Shown: in pieces, positions 25,775 to 34,625 of the stretch
Position numbering within the stretch: the first letter of the stretch is position 1
How the letters are laid out: the number at the start of each line of letters is the position of its first letter
Assembly (NCBI GenBank): GCA_002314715.1
Contig: DCGY01000031.1
Span: 1 to 41,233 of the forward strand
Direction of reading: 5' to 3'
Length of the DNA: 41,233 bases
DNA from: Lachnospiraceae bacterium UBA1766
GTDB lineage: Bacteria; Bacillota; Clostridia; Lachnospirales; Lachnospiraceae
The notes under the pieces: model-generated
The model's database searches: none
The model's input: the letters and a program-made list of their open reading frames with translations, nothing else
What the model was told of the DNA's origin: nothing
Made by a program: the position numbers and the translations under genes

Positions 25775-27072
25775 AGGTATATATATTCATTTCATTGTCT
25801 ATTTTTGGAATGGGCGGAGGCCAGGTATATTTATTTCGGAAAAAAAATTGGTTGGAAAATCATGGATATAAGGTATTCATTTTTTCGGCTTTACAGGCAA
25901 GAAATGTCGAAAAAGAGTTGTTTGTAAAAAACCTTAAAGATATGTTACCATTTGTCTGCAAAGAATTGAATGAATACCCATCATGTTTAAGAGAAAGAGA
26001 CCGGAAAAATTGTCTGGAGAAAATAATCTCTATTGTTGAGTTTGGCAATCAAAATGTTGAATATTTTATTGAAAGTGACAATATTGCTACTGCGCAATGG
26101 GGGGAGTTGGTTGCAGAACGAATTGGTGCTAAACATTTTTCGTATTTTCTTCAAGAAAACATCGAAGAAACATTTTGCAAAGATAGCTTAGATTTTTTGA
26201 TGTTTAAAAATTCAAGGAAAGAATTGGCCGGGATTACTCGAACATCTTTTGAAAAATTATTTGCTAAGTACGCCGTTAAAAATACTACTCCAGTGCATTT
26301 ACTTGCATATGGTTGTGACGATTGTTTGATTGATTGTGATTATTCTTGGCTGAAAAGCCAAATGGAAGAGAATACTTATAGAATTGCTTCTATAGGCAGA
26401 ATAAATAAATTATATGTAAAACCAATGACAGAACAATTGGTGCTATTTGTTAAACAGCACCAAGAAATGAACTTTGAAATAATATACATTGGTGGCGGAG
26501 AAGTAAGTGAATTAGATAGAAATGATGAAGTAAGGTATATTAGAAATTGTTTTTCTGAAGTAAAAAATGTCCATTTGATTATTACAGGAAGTATTTTCCC
26601 AATACCAGAAAAATTTATTTTAGATTGTAATCTATTTATTGGTTCAGCAGCTGGAGCGGGAATACCATATAGAAAAAATGTGCAAACCATTGCTTTAGAC
26701 GGACACGATGGAAAGCCTATTGGAGTCTTGGGCTATACAGTTTTTGCACCTGATTTTTTATACAGGCCTAAAGGGATAGAGATTATTGAACTGAATGATT
26801 TGTTGGAGAAAGTTATATGTACGGATTATTTGACGAAGTATAAATATGTTCCTTATGTTAATGAATTAAGTGATTATGATGCGCAATATTTTAGTCATAT
26901 TGAAGCGTTTAATAATACGCAAGAGGGAAAAAAATACTATCGTGTAGATGAGATAAAATATAAGTCTTTAAATGATGCATTTGAAAGAAAAATGTTTTTA
27001 AAAAAAATATTACTAAAGATGTTGGGTGTTGATTTTTATTATTTCTGTAAAAGCCGTATTAAGAGGATTTGA
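25771..27072 (+). CDS. Divergent GT-B glycosyltransferase
   Basis: A 433-residue protein, probably a GT4-like enzyme. The opening SLSIFGMGGGQVYLFRKKNW has the glycine-rich loop of GT-B acceptor domains, and the start of the second domain is visible at RIASIGRINKLYVKPM followed by IIYIGGGEVSEL. The donor-binding E-x7-E is not clear; the matching region reads NLFIGSAAGAGIPYRKNVQT. The C-terminal 70 residues are basic and helical (FERKMFLKKILLKMLG), which may bring it to the membrane. It is co-translated with the GT-A gene before it (4-base overlap) and lies 3 bases before wzx. Confidence 0.68.
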   Translation: MKVYIFISLSIFGMGGGQVYLFRKKNWLENHGYKVFIFSALQARNVEKELFVKNLKDMLPFVCKELNEYPSCLRERDRKNCLEKIISIVEFGNQNVEYFIESDNIATAQWGELVAERIGAKHFSYFLQENIEETFCKDSLDFLMFKNSRKELAGITRTSFEKLFAKYAVKNTTPVHLLAYGCDDCLIDCDYSWLKSQMEENTYRIASIGRINKLYVKPMTEQLVLFVKQHQEMNFEIIYIGGGEVSELDRNDEVRYIRNCFSEVKNVHLIITGSIFPIPEKFILDCNLFIGSAAGAGIPYRKNVQTIALDGHDGKPIGVLGYTVFAPDFLYRPKGIEIIELNDLLEKVICTDYLTKYKYVPYVNELSDYDAQYFSHIEAFNNTQEGKKYYRVDEIKYKSLNDAFERKMFLKKILLKMLGVDFYYFCKSRIKRI

Positions 27073-27075
27073 TGA

Positions 27076-28542
27076 ATGTACAAAACTGACAGTGAGAACG
27101 ATACCAAAAAAAATGTGATTTCAAATTTGTTTTGGCGATTTGCTGAAAGGACTGGCGCGCAAATAGTGTCATTCCTAGTCACTATTATACTCGCTAGATT
27201 GTTAGATCCATCAATTTACGGGACTATCGCGCTGATAAGTGTATTTATCACAATTCTGCAGGTGTTTGTTGATAGTGGACTAGGTAACGCTTTAATTCAA
27301 AAGAAAAATGTTGATAATATCGATTTTTCTACAGTGTTTTATACAAATATAATTTTTTGTAGTTTTTTATATTTACTTCTATTTTTAATCTCACCATATA
27401 TTGCACGATTTTATGATGATCCTGATATTTCCAAATTTATGCGCGTGATTGGGATTACGGTTCTAATATCGGGCATAAAAAATGTTCAGCAAGCTTATGT
27501 TTCACGTTACATGTTGTTTAGAAAGTTTTTTTATTCGACTTTAGGGGGAACTATTACTGCCGGTATCGTTGCAATTATGATGGCATATAAAGGTTTTGGT
27601 ATATGGGCCTTAATCATGAATCATATCCTTAATTTAACTATAGATACTATTATTTTATGGATAACTGTAGGATGGTATCCCCAAATTTCTTTTTCAATGA
27701 ATCGATTGAAAGGGCTATTTTCGTATGGCTGGAAACTTTTATTATCGTCCTTACTTGAAGTAGTATATACAAATTTAAGTTCATTGATAATTGGTAAACG
27801 ATATTCAAGTAGTGAACTAGCTTACTACAATCAAGGTAATAAATTTCCAATAGTAATAGTATCAAATATCAATTCTTCTATAGATTCTGTTTTATTGCCT
27901 ACTATGTCTAGAAAGCAAGATGACAAAGAGAATATAAAAAAGATGACTAGGATATCGTTGATAACTTGTTTGTATTTAATGGCACCATTAATGGTAGGTC
28001 TTGCAACTTGTGGAGAATCTATTGTAACGCTTGTTCTTACAGAAAAATGGTTGCCAAGTGTATTTTTTATGAGAATATTTTGTGTTATCTATATTTTTTA
28101 CCCAATCAACACGGTTAATCTTAATGCTATGAAAGCATTGGGAAGAAGTGATATCTTTCTTGTGTTAGAAGCTATAAAAAAAATAGTTGGATTGGCTATA
28201 TTGGTTATTACAATGTTTATTAGCGTAAAGGCAATTGCAGTTGGATTATTAATATCTTCTATCATTTGTCAAGTGGTGAATGCAACTCCAAACAGAAAGT
28301 TAATAAATTATGGGTATACAGAGCAAATAAAAGATATGATGCCAGTGCTATTAAGTGTGATGGTTATGGGAATTGTAATTTATCCTATTAAATATTTGCA
28401 ATTTTCAAATATAGTAACACTATCGATTCAAATTCCATTGGGAGCATTTGTTTATTATTTCATTTCTAGAATTTTTCATCTGGAAGCCTATGAGTATATT
28501 TTAAATATTGTTAAGCAATTATTAAAGAAAGGGAGGAATTAA
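27076..28542 (+). CDS. wzx: Lipopolysaccharide/capsule repeat-unit flippase
   Basis: Moves undecaprenyl-diphosphate-linked repeat units across the membrane. The 488 residues have about 12-14 evenly spaced hydrophobic segments and the typical opening of the MOP-superfamily polysaccharide branch: NLFWRFAERTGAQIVSFLVTIILARLLDPSIYG, then DSGLGNALIQKKNVD and FSTVFYTNI. The length matches Wzx/RfbX/TuaB-type proteins (about 470-500). It lies 3 bases after the previous stop and 2 before the aminotransferase, inside the AT-rich cassette. Together with the wzy and initiating-transferase genes it completes a Wzx/Wzy-dependent pathway, distinct from the Wzm/Wzt exporter at the start of the window. Confidence 0.93.
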   Translation: MYKTDSENDTKKNVISNLFWRFAERTGAQIVSFLVTIILARLLDPSIYGTIALISVFITILQVFVDSGLGNALIQKKNVDNIDFSTVFYTNIIFCSFLYLLLFLISPYIARFYDDPDISKFMRVIGITVLISGIKNVQQAYVSRYMLFRKFFYSTLGGTITAGIVAIMMAYKGFGIWALIMNHILNLTIDTIILWITVGWYPQISFSMNRLKGLFSYGWKLLLSSLLEVVYTNLSSLIIGKRYSSSELAYYNQGNKFPIVIVSNINSSIDSVLLPTMSRKQDDKENIKKMTRISLITCLYLMAPLMVGLATCGESIVTLVLTEKWLPSVFFMRIFCVIYIFYPINTVNLNAMKALGRSDIFLVLEAIKKIVGLAILVITMFISVKAIAVGLLISSIICQVVNATPNRKLINYGYTEQIKDMMPVLLSVMVMGIVIYPIKYLQFSNIVTLSIQIPLGAFVYYFISRIFHLEAYEYILNIVKQLLKKGRN

Positions 28543-28544
28543 TA

Positions 28545-29654
28545 ATGTCAAAAATATTAGTTACTAAATCGTCAATGCCTTTATATGAAGAATATTGTAA
28601 AGAGATTAAGGAATTATGGGATTCTCACTGGCTCACTAATATGGGAATAAAACATCAACAGTTAGAAAAAATGCTTGAGGAATACTTTGGGATTGAACAT
28701 GTAATGTTATACACTAATGGTCATTTAGCCCTAGAAAACGCCATTGCAGCACTAAACCTTCCCAAAGGGGGTGAGGTAATTACTACACCTTTTACTTTTG
28801 CTTCTACGACGCATGCTATCGTCCGAAATGGTTTGGTTCCGGTGTTCTGTGATATTAAGGAGTTCGATTATACGATTGACACAGATAAAATTGAAGACCT
28901 GATAACCGATAATACAGTTGCCATTGTTCCGGTTCATGTTTATGGCAATATATGTGATGTTGAAGAAATCGATAGAATTGCAAATAAGTATGGATTAAAG
29001 GTAGTGTACGATGCGGCGCATGCTTTCGCGGTGAAGTATAAAGGAAAAAGTAGTGCAAGCTTTGGGGATGCCTCAATGTTTTCATTTCATGCAACCAAAG
29101 TGTTTAATACTATAGAAGGTGGATGCGTTTGTTTCCAAAATCCTGAATGGGAAATGCTTTTATATAATATGAAAAACTTCGGTATCCAAGGTACAGAGTC
29201 AGTGCAGTATGTTGGCGGAAATGCCAAGATGAATGAATTTCAGGCTGCAATGGGAATCTGCAATATGAGGCATCTCAGCGAAGAGATAGATAAAAGAAAA
29301 GCAGTTGTTGAGAGATATAGGAGTAGATTAGAAGGCGTTGAAGGAATAAAACTTTCGGTTGTTCAAGAAAATGTCGAAAGTAACTACGCATATTTTCCAG
29401 TTGTTTTTGATGGTTATAAATATACTAGAAATGAGGTGTTTGAAAAACTAGCGGAAACGGGTATAGGCGCAAGAAAGTATTTTTATCCATTAACAAATAG
29501 CTTTGAGTGTTACAGGAACTACCCAACTGCAGGAGTAGAGAAAACACCTATTGCACAGCATATGGCATTGAGGGTATTAACCCTTCCGCTCTATGCGGAT
29601 TTAGAATTGAAAGATGTAGATAAAATATGTGATGTAATATTGGAGGAAAGATAA
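28545..29654 (+). CDS. DegT/DnrJ/EryC1/StrS family sugar aminotransferase
   Basis: PLP-dependent aminotransferase acting on a nucleotide-linked keto-sugar. The 369 residues show WLTNMGIKHQQLEK, LYTNGHLALENAI (phosphate-binding region), TTPFTFASTTHAI, VHVYGNICDVEEI, VYDAAHAFAVKY with Asp156 for the pyridine nitrogen, and FSFHATKVFNTIEGG with Lys185 as the Schiff-base lysine. The overall pattern is closest to the VioA/FdtB/QdtB-like branch that makes 4-amino- or 3-amino-dideoxy sugars from dTDP-keto-sugars, rather than PseC. No rmlA/rmlB for dTDP-4-keto-6-deoxyglucose is present here, so the substrate may come from elsewhere. GGGAGG precedes the ATG; the stop overlaps the ATP-grasp start by one base. 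Confidence 0.9.
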   Translation: MSKILVTKSSMPLYEEYCKEIKELWDSHWLTNMGIKHQQLEKMLEEYFGIEHVMLYTNGHLALENAIAALNLPKGGEVITTPFTFASTTHAIVRNGLVPVFCDIKEFDYTIDTDKIEDLITDNTVAIVPVHVYGNICDVEEIDRIANKYGLKVVYDAAHAFAVKYKGKSSASFGDASMFSFHATKVFNTIEGGCVCFQNPEWEMLLYNMKNFGIQGTESVQYVGGNAKMNEFQAAMGICNMRHLSEEIDKRKAVVERYRSRLEGVEGIKLSVVQENVESNYAYFPVVFDGYKYTRNEVFEKLAETGIGARKYFYPLTNSFECYRNYPTAGVEKTPIAQHMALRVLTLPLYADLELKDVDKICDVILEER

Positions 29655-30874
29655 TGAAGAAAAAATTAATGTTATTAGGTGGATCAAGATATCTTGCTCC
29701 AGTTATTGAGATTGCCCATAAGCTAGATTTGCATGTAATTACATGCGACTATTTGCCAGATAATGATGCACATAAGTTATCCGATCAATATGTGAATATT
29801 AGTATTATTGATAAAGATGCAGTTTTAGAGGCCGCGAAAAAAATGAAGATTGATGGTATTATGTCGTTTGCGTGTGATCCTGGTGTTGCTACAGCTGCGT
29901 ATGTAGCAGAAGAAATGAGTTTGCCATTTCAAGGATCGTATCAGTCTACATCAATTTTGCAGGATAAAGGACTATTTAGACAGTTTTTAATTGATAATAA
30001 TTTTAATTGTCCCCATGCCAAAAGATATGAAAATATAGATGAACCGTTTACCGATGTTGATTATTTTACTTGGCCGGTTATTGTAAAGCCAACAGACTCG
30101 GCAGGAAGCAAAGGAGTTACCAAAGTTGATAAACCCGACGACTTGAGAGAGGCAATTAAGACTGCCTTGGATGGCGCACATAATGGTGCATTTATCATTG
30201 AAGATTTCTTGACATTTGAAGGATATCATTCTAGCACAGACCCATTTACAGTGGATGGAGATTTGAAATTTGCTACATATTCTGATCAGTTATTTGACCC
30301 GGAAGCAGATAATCCGTATACTCCTGCTTATATTATTTGGCCGTCCACTATGAAACAAGAGTATCAAAATGAATTGACAAGAGAGATTCAGCGATTGATG
30401 AAGCTTCTTGATATGAAAACGGGTATATATAATATTGAGTCTTGTGTAGCAAATAATGGTAAACCGTATATCATGGAAGTATCGCCACGTGGAGGCGGAT
30501 GTAAAATTGCAGAACTTCAAAGGTTGGCATATGGTCAAGATTTAATAGAGGCAGAGGTACGCAAAGCAGTGGGATTGCCATTAAAGGAGATTAAACAAAC
30601 GGATTGTGATGGCGCTTGGTGTGAAATGATTGTTCATGCAAGACCAGGACAAAGTGGAATTTTACAAAAGGTTTGGGTGGATTCCGAAATAGAGGAAAAA
30701 TACTTGAAGGTTGTTGATTTATCAACTAAACCAGGAGAATTTGTAAAACCTTTCACAGGAGCAAATATGGCGCTTGGTGATATGTTTTTCAGATTTGAAA
30801 GCAGAGAGGAATTGGATAGAGTAATGGCAGATTCTAAGAAATGGTTGCATATAGATTTATCTAACGATAAATGA
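29654..30874 (+). CDS. ATP-grasp domain protein (putative carboxylate-amine ligase)
   Basis: A 406-residue ATP-grasp enzyme. The N-terminal preATP-grasp domain begins KLMLLGGSRYLAPVIEIAHK and includes CDYLPDNDAHKLSDQYVNI. The ATP-binding part has the P-loop-like VKPTDSAGSKGVTKV, EDFLTFEGYHSSTDPF, and the metal-binding IYNIESCVANNGKPYIMEVSPRGGG in two steps. The family activates a carboxylate as acyl-phosphate and joins it to an amine or other nucleophile. Being translationally coupled to the aminotransferase gene (TAATG overlap), it plausibly acylates the new amino sugar with an amino acid or similar acid. That pairing is inference; PurK-like or carbamoyl-type chemistry is also possible. Confidence 0.82.
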   Translation: MKKKLMLLGGSRYLAPVIEIAHKLDLHVITCDYLPDNDAHKLSDQYVNISIIDKDAVLEAAKKMKIDGIMSFACDPGVATAAYVAEEMSLPFQGSYQSTSILQDKGLFRQFLIDNNFNCPHAKRYENIDEPFTDVDYFTWPVIVKPTDSAGSKGVTKVDKPDDLREAIKTALDGAHNGAFIIEDFLTFEGYHSSTDPFTVDGDLKFATYSDQLFDPEADNPYTPAYIIWPSTMKQEYQNELTREIQRLMKLLDMKTGIYNIESCVANNGKPYIMEVSPRGGGCKIAELQRLAYGQDLIEAEVRKAVGLPLKEIKQTDCDGAWCEMIVHARPGQSGILQKVWVDSEIEEKYLKVVDLSTKPGEFVKPFTGANMALGDMFFRFESREELDRVMADSKKWLHIDLSNDK

Positions 30875-30968
30875 AAAGCATTTCATCAACAGAAATAGTA
30901 ATATGTTGTTCTGAGCCACCTTTTATGATATGTTAAGTTAGAATTTTATTAGGCATGGAGGCGTATTT

Positions 30969-31916
30969 GTGGATAGAGAAATAGGCGGGTATATAGAATT
31001 AGACACATATAGAGGAAATATGTTGTATGATGATGGTATTAAGCTCAATTGTGGAAGAAATGCATTAGAGTTTCTTATAAAAACTAAGAATATTCAAAAA
31101 ATTTATATTCCCAAATTTATGTGCAATTCAAACGATGAAGTATTGAAAAAAATGAATGTTGAATGTTGTTATTTCTCTATCGATGCTCGGTTTCGACCTT
31201 TAGTTGAACGTCGGGAAGATGATGAATGGCTTTATATTGTTAATTACTATGGGCAGTTATCAAATGAGTATATTCAATCGCTAGGGAAAAATATTATCGT
31301 TGATAATGCACAGGCGTATTTTCAGAAGCCGATAAGTGGGTATGATACAATATATGCGTGTAGGAAGTTTTTTGGCGTTCCAGATGGTGCAATAGTCTAC
31401 ACAGATAGAGAAGCGAAAGATTTGGAATTTGATGAGTCTTTTAATCGTATGCATTTCCTTTTGGGGAGATATGAAAGAAGCGCATCAGAGTTTTATGGTG
31501 AGTATGTGAACAATAATGAGCACTTTGGGAATGAAAAACTTAAGCGTATGTCAAAATTAACAGAGAATTTGCTTCATGCTATTGATTATGATTTTGTGAA
31601 GAAGAGAAGAACTGAGAATTTTGAATATTTGCATACTAAATTAGCCGGGCTAAATAAATTAGAGGTCACTATTCCAGATGGTGCATTTATGTATCCCCTT
31701 TATGTTGAGAAAGGAGATACAATAAGAAAGTCTTTACAGGGAAAGAAAATATTTATCCCAACCTTGTGGCCGGATGTGTTTGAACTTTGTGAAACACATG
31801 AACTTGAATACGATATGGCAAAGAATATTCTTCCAATTCCGGTTGATCAGAGATACGACACTAATGATATGCAATACATTGTTGAGGTAATATTTAAGTA
31901 TATTAAATGTGAATGA
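30969..31916 (+). CDS. Divergent DegT-like PLP-dependent protein
   Basis: A 315-residue protein starting at GTG, with GGAGG 7 bases upstream. It is short for the family but keeps fold-type I landmarks: KLNCGRNALEFLI (phosphate-side helix), KIYIPKFMCNS, IIVDNAQAYF with Asp112 in the pyridine-nitrogen position, and YACRKFFGVPDGAIVY with Lys133 as the probable Schiff-base lysine. The usual N-terminal arm and part of the small domain appear reduced. It could be an aminotransferase or a lyase/dehydratase acting on a keto-sugar or amino acid. It follows the ATP-grasp gene after 94 bases with no recognisable terminator and precedes the ATP-grasp/HAD gene by 13 bases. Confidence 0.72.
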   Translation: MDREIGGYIELDTYRGNMLYDDGIKLNCGRNALEFLIKTKNIQKIYIPKFMCNSNDEVLKKMNVECCYFSIDARFRPLVERREDDEWLYIVNYYGQLSNEYIQSLGKNIIVDNAQAYFQKPISGYDTIYACRKFFGVPDGAIVYTDREAKDLEFDESFNRMHFLLGRYERSASEFYGEYVNNNEHFGNEKLKRMSKLTENLLHAIDYDFVKKRRTENFEYLHTKLAGLNKLEVTIPDGAFMYPLYVEKGDTIRKSLQGKKIFIPTLWPDVFELCETHELEYDMAKNILPIPVDQRYDTNDMQYIVEVIFKYIKCE

Positions 31917-31929
31917 AATGGGGTGTAGT

Positions 31930-33213
31930 ATGAAAACGAATGTTCTGGTATTTCCTGCGGGTGAGATTAATTCGGTGGAATTACACGATGCTTTATCGCA
32001 TCAAGTAAATATTAATGTTTTTGGCGCATCGTCAGTTGATCGTCATGGTGCATATGTTTTTAAGAATTATAGAGGGGGTCTTCCTTTTATCAATAAAGAT
32101 AATTTTATTGAAGAGTTTAATAAACTTATTGATGAGTGGAAGATTGATTTTGTTTTTCCGACTCATGATACTATAGCATTATTTTTAGCCGAAAAAAGAG
32201 ATGTTATTCATGCAAACATTATTGTGGCCGAAGAAAAAACGGCCCTAATTTGTCGAGATAAAAAAGTGACATATGAGTTGTTTGCAGATTGCAATTTTTG
32301 CCCTAAGCAGTACACTTCTTTTGAAGAGTTCCCAGTGTTTATTAAGCCACGGGAGGGACAGGGCGCGCAAGGAGCTTGTTTAGTAAATAGCAAAGAAGAT
32401 ATTCCTCATGATATTAGTTTTGATGAATATACGATTTCGGAGTATCTTCCGGGAGAAGAGTTGACGGTGGATTGTCTTACTGACAGTAAAGGCAATTTGT
32501 GTGCTTGTCTACCTAGGGTTAGGGATAGACTATTAGCGGGTGTATGTGTTGCCGGGGCTACATTAGAGCCTTCTACTGAAGTTCTGGAAATCGGGAAAAC
32601 TATAAATGAACGGCTGGATTTTTTAGGCTTATGGTATTTCCAATTGAAGAAAGATGCTAAGGGAAAATATAAACTGTTAGAGATTGCGACAAGATGTGCT
32701 GGTACAATGTGTTTGTCGAGGGCAAGAGGTATTAATCTTCCATTGTTGAGCGTGTATGCTGCTATGGGTAAGGATATTAATGTGTTCGAAAATCCGTATA
32801 GTATTGTAATGGACAGAACACTAATTTCAAGGTATAAAATAGATTATATATATGATACAGTTTATATTGATTATGATGATACGATTGTAGAAGGCAATGA
32901 TGTTTGTTTGCAGGTTATAAGATATCTTTATCAATGTCGTAATCAAAGAAAAAAAATCATATTGATAACAAGACATGAAGCTGACCATGATGACAGTATT
33001 GAACAGAGTTTAGAAAAACATGCTATATCAGCAAGGCTCTTTGATGAGATAATCAATCTTTCTTTTGATGATTCTAAGGTAGACTATATTAATCCTGAGA
33101 AAGCTATCTTTATTGATAATGCATATGCAGAAAGAAAAAAAGTGTTTGATAGATATAAAATACCTGTATTTGATTTAGAGGGAATGGATGTGTTGACAGA
33201 TTGGCGGTGTTAA
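31930..33213 (+). CDS. ATP-grasp / HAD-like fusion protein
   Basis: A 427-residue two-domain protein. Residues about 1-300 are an ATP-grasp unit: MKTNVLVFPAGEIN, FVFPTHDTIALF, FIKPREGQGAQGACLV (137-152), SEYLPGEELTVDCL and YKLLEIATRCAGTMCL (metal ligands Glu and Arg). Residues about 305-427 are a HAD phosphatase-like domain with motif I IDYDDTIVEG (DxDxT, 314-318), motif II IILITRH and motif IV AIFIDNAYAERK. The cap domain is minimal, so it may act on a large or protein-bound substrate. The start at 31930 is preferred (GGGGTG 5 bases upstream, and the preATP-grasp strand starts there); a GTG at 31909 would overlap the previous gene. Substrates are unknown. Confidence 0.8.
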   Translation: MKTNVLVFPAGEINSVELHDALSHQVNINVFGASSVDRHGAYVFKNYRGGLPFINKDNFIEEFNKLIDEWKIDFVFPTHDTIALFLAEKRDVIHANIIVAEEKTALICRDKKVTYELFADCNFCPKQYTSFEEFPVFIKPREGQGAQGACLVNSKEDIPHDISFDEYTISEYLPGEELTVDCLTDSKGNLCACLPRVRDRLLAGVCVAGATLEPSTEVLEIGKTINERLDFLGLWYFQLKKDAKGKYKLLEIATRCAGTMCLSRARGINLPLLSVYAAMGKDINVFENPYSIVMDRTLISRYKIDYIYDTVYIDYDDTIVEGNDVCLQVIRYLYQCRNQRKKIILITRHEADHDDSIEQSLEKHAISARLFDEIINLSFDDSKVDYINPEKAIFIDNAYAERKKVFDRYKIPVFDLEGMDVLTDWRC

Positions 33214-33406
33214 GTAATAATTGTCAAATGAAGTAATGCCAAAAACAAGATTGGCGGAATTAGTTATAATATGTAGAAAAACCTTGAAACGGTCTTGTCA
33301 CCACGGTACTACTTATTCAAAAGAAAAGATTGGGGTAATGCAGACCAAAGTGTTTTCTAGGCGTATGTTTACTTGATTTGATAAAATAAGTAATTGTGGA
33401 GTAATG

Positions 33407-34486
33407 ATGAATAGTAACTTTAAAGTAAAACGTAACTCTAATTTTGAATTATTAAGAATTATTTCAATGTTTTTGATTGTAATGGGGCATTTTTATGGGC
33501 AGGGGATAGGCTTTGTGGAGGTTAATAATTTTAGCGAGATTGTTATAGTATTTCTCTCAAGCGGATCTAGAATAGCTGTAGGTCTGTTCTTAATGATTGG
33601 TGTTTGGTTTATGGTGGATCAAGAGTTTAAGCCTTGTAGAGTACTTAACTTATATAGTACCCTATGGTTTTATACAGTTAGCATAACGCTTGTCTTAGTT
33701 GTTTTGGGGTATAGATTTGGTTATAAAGTATTTATTGGTGAAGCGTTTCCCTTTATCAGAGGGGAAACATGGTTTATACCTTCATATATTTCATTATTAT
33801 TGCTACATCCATTTATTAATAGCTTTTTCAAATGCGGTGAAACAAAGATTAGAAGTTTTTTGATAATTGGATTTATTTTGATCATTATGAAAAGTACATT
33901 AGCAAGTCTTATGGATACATATTTGTGTACCTTGGTGTGGTTTGTATACGCATATATTTTTATTGGATATTATAAAAAATATGTTGTAAATAAGATAAAT
34001 AAAAAATATATATTTTTATTTATTGGAATTGTTATATATATATGTTTGGTTTCAACTAAAATTATATTATCCAGCATGGATAGTGGGGTATGGAAATTGT
34101 GTTATAAGGTAGTGGCTCAATATTTATCTGACTATAAATCATTACCCAGCTTTTTATGCGCACTATCGGTGTTTACATTTTTTGCTAAAATTGATTTGGG
34201 ACAGAGCAGTATTATTAATAACTTGGCAGCAAATACATTAGATGTGTATATTATTCATCAAACTGGAAGCTTTATAAATGTACTTTGGTTTGATATATGT
34301 AAAACTAATTATTGGAAGAATTCGAAATATGTATTACTCTATTTCCTTTGTATTACATTATTGATTTATGTATTTTGTTCTATGATTGGTCGAATTAGAA
34401 AAACATGGATAGAGCCGCTATGGCAAAAAAGTAGAGTGTATAAATACATAGAAAATCAAATAAATAGATTATATGATTTTAAATAA
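33407..34486 (+). CDS. Acyltransferase family 3 (OafA-like O-acetyltransferase)
   Basis: An integral membrane acyltransferase of 359 residues with about 10 hydrophobic segments. The N-terminal FELLRIISMFLIVMGHFYGQG carries the conserved Arg and the His expected to be catalytic in the family. Later RGETWFIPSYISLLLLHPFIN and YIIHQTGSFINVLWF match the usual central and late motifs. These enzymes O-acetylate sugars of surface polymers, usually on the outer side or across the membrane. ATG 33407 is better spaced from the GTGGAG site than ATG 33404, which overlaps it; both are in frame. It is the last gene of the AT-rich cassette and is preceded by a 193-base non-coding gap. Confidence 0.88.
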   Translation: MNSNFKVKRNSNFELLRIISMFLIVMGHFYGQGIGFVEVNNFSEIVIVFLSSGSRIAVGLFLMIGVWFMVDQEFKPCRVLNLYSTLWFYTVSITLVLVVLGYRFGYKVFIGEAFPFIRGETWFIPSYISLLLLHPFINSFFKCGETKIRSFLIIGFILIIMKSTLASLMDTYLCTLVWFVYAYIFIGYYKKYVVNKINKKYIFLFIGIVIYICLVSTKIILSSMDSGVWKLCYKVVAQYLSDYKSLPSFLCALSVFTFFAKIDLGQSSIINNLAANTLDVYIIHQTGSFINVLWFDICKTNYWKNSKYVLLYFLCITLLIYVFCSMIGRIRKTWIEPLWQKSRVYKYIENQINRLYDFK

Positions 34487-34501
34487 GCAAATTATCGAAA
34501 A

Positions 34502-34550
34502 AGACTAACATATTTTAGATTAAAAGCATGAAGAAATATATTTTTAGTCT
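34502..34550 (+). repeat. AT-rich inverted repeat after the acyltransferase
   Basis: AGACTAA (34502-34508) and TTAGTCT (34544-34550) are perfect inverted arms 35 bases apart, with an inner ATATTT/AAATAT pairing. There is no T tract after it, so it is not a canonical terminator. A GTCTAC/GTAGAC pair (34547-34552 and 34576-34581) overlaps it and could form an alternative structure. Confidence 0.45.
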
Positions 34551-34587
34551 ACGTGCCAAAATACAAATCATATGAGTAGACTTGCAA

Positions 34588-34625
34588 CTGCTGATGAAAT
34601 CATATATACTTGATTTCGTCAGCAG
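34588..34625 (+). terminator. Stem-loop at the right cassette junction, possible terminator or attenuator
   Basis: CTGCTGATGAAATCA (34588-34602) pairs with TGATTTCGTCAGCAG (34611-34625) over 15 positions with one G-U wobble and an 8-base loop. The following TGTTACGTTTGGGG is only weakly T-rich, so termination may be partial. It lies 21 bases before the GT2 ATG. Confidence 0.5.
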
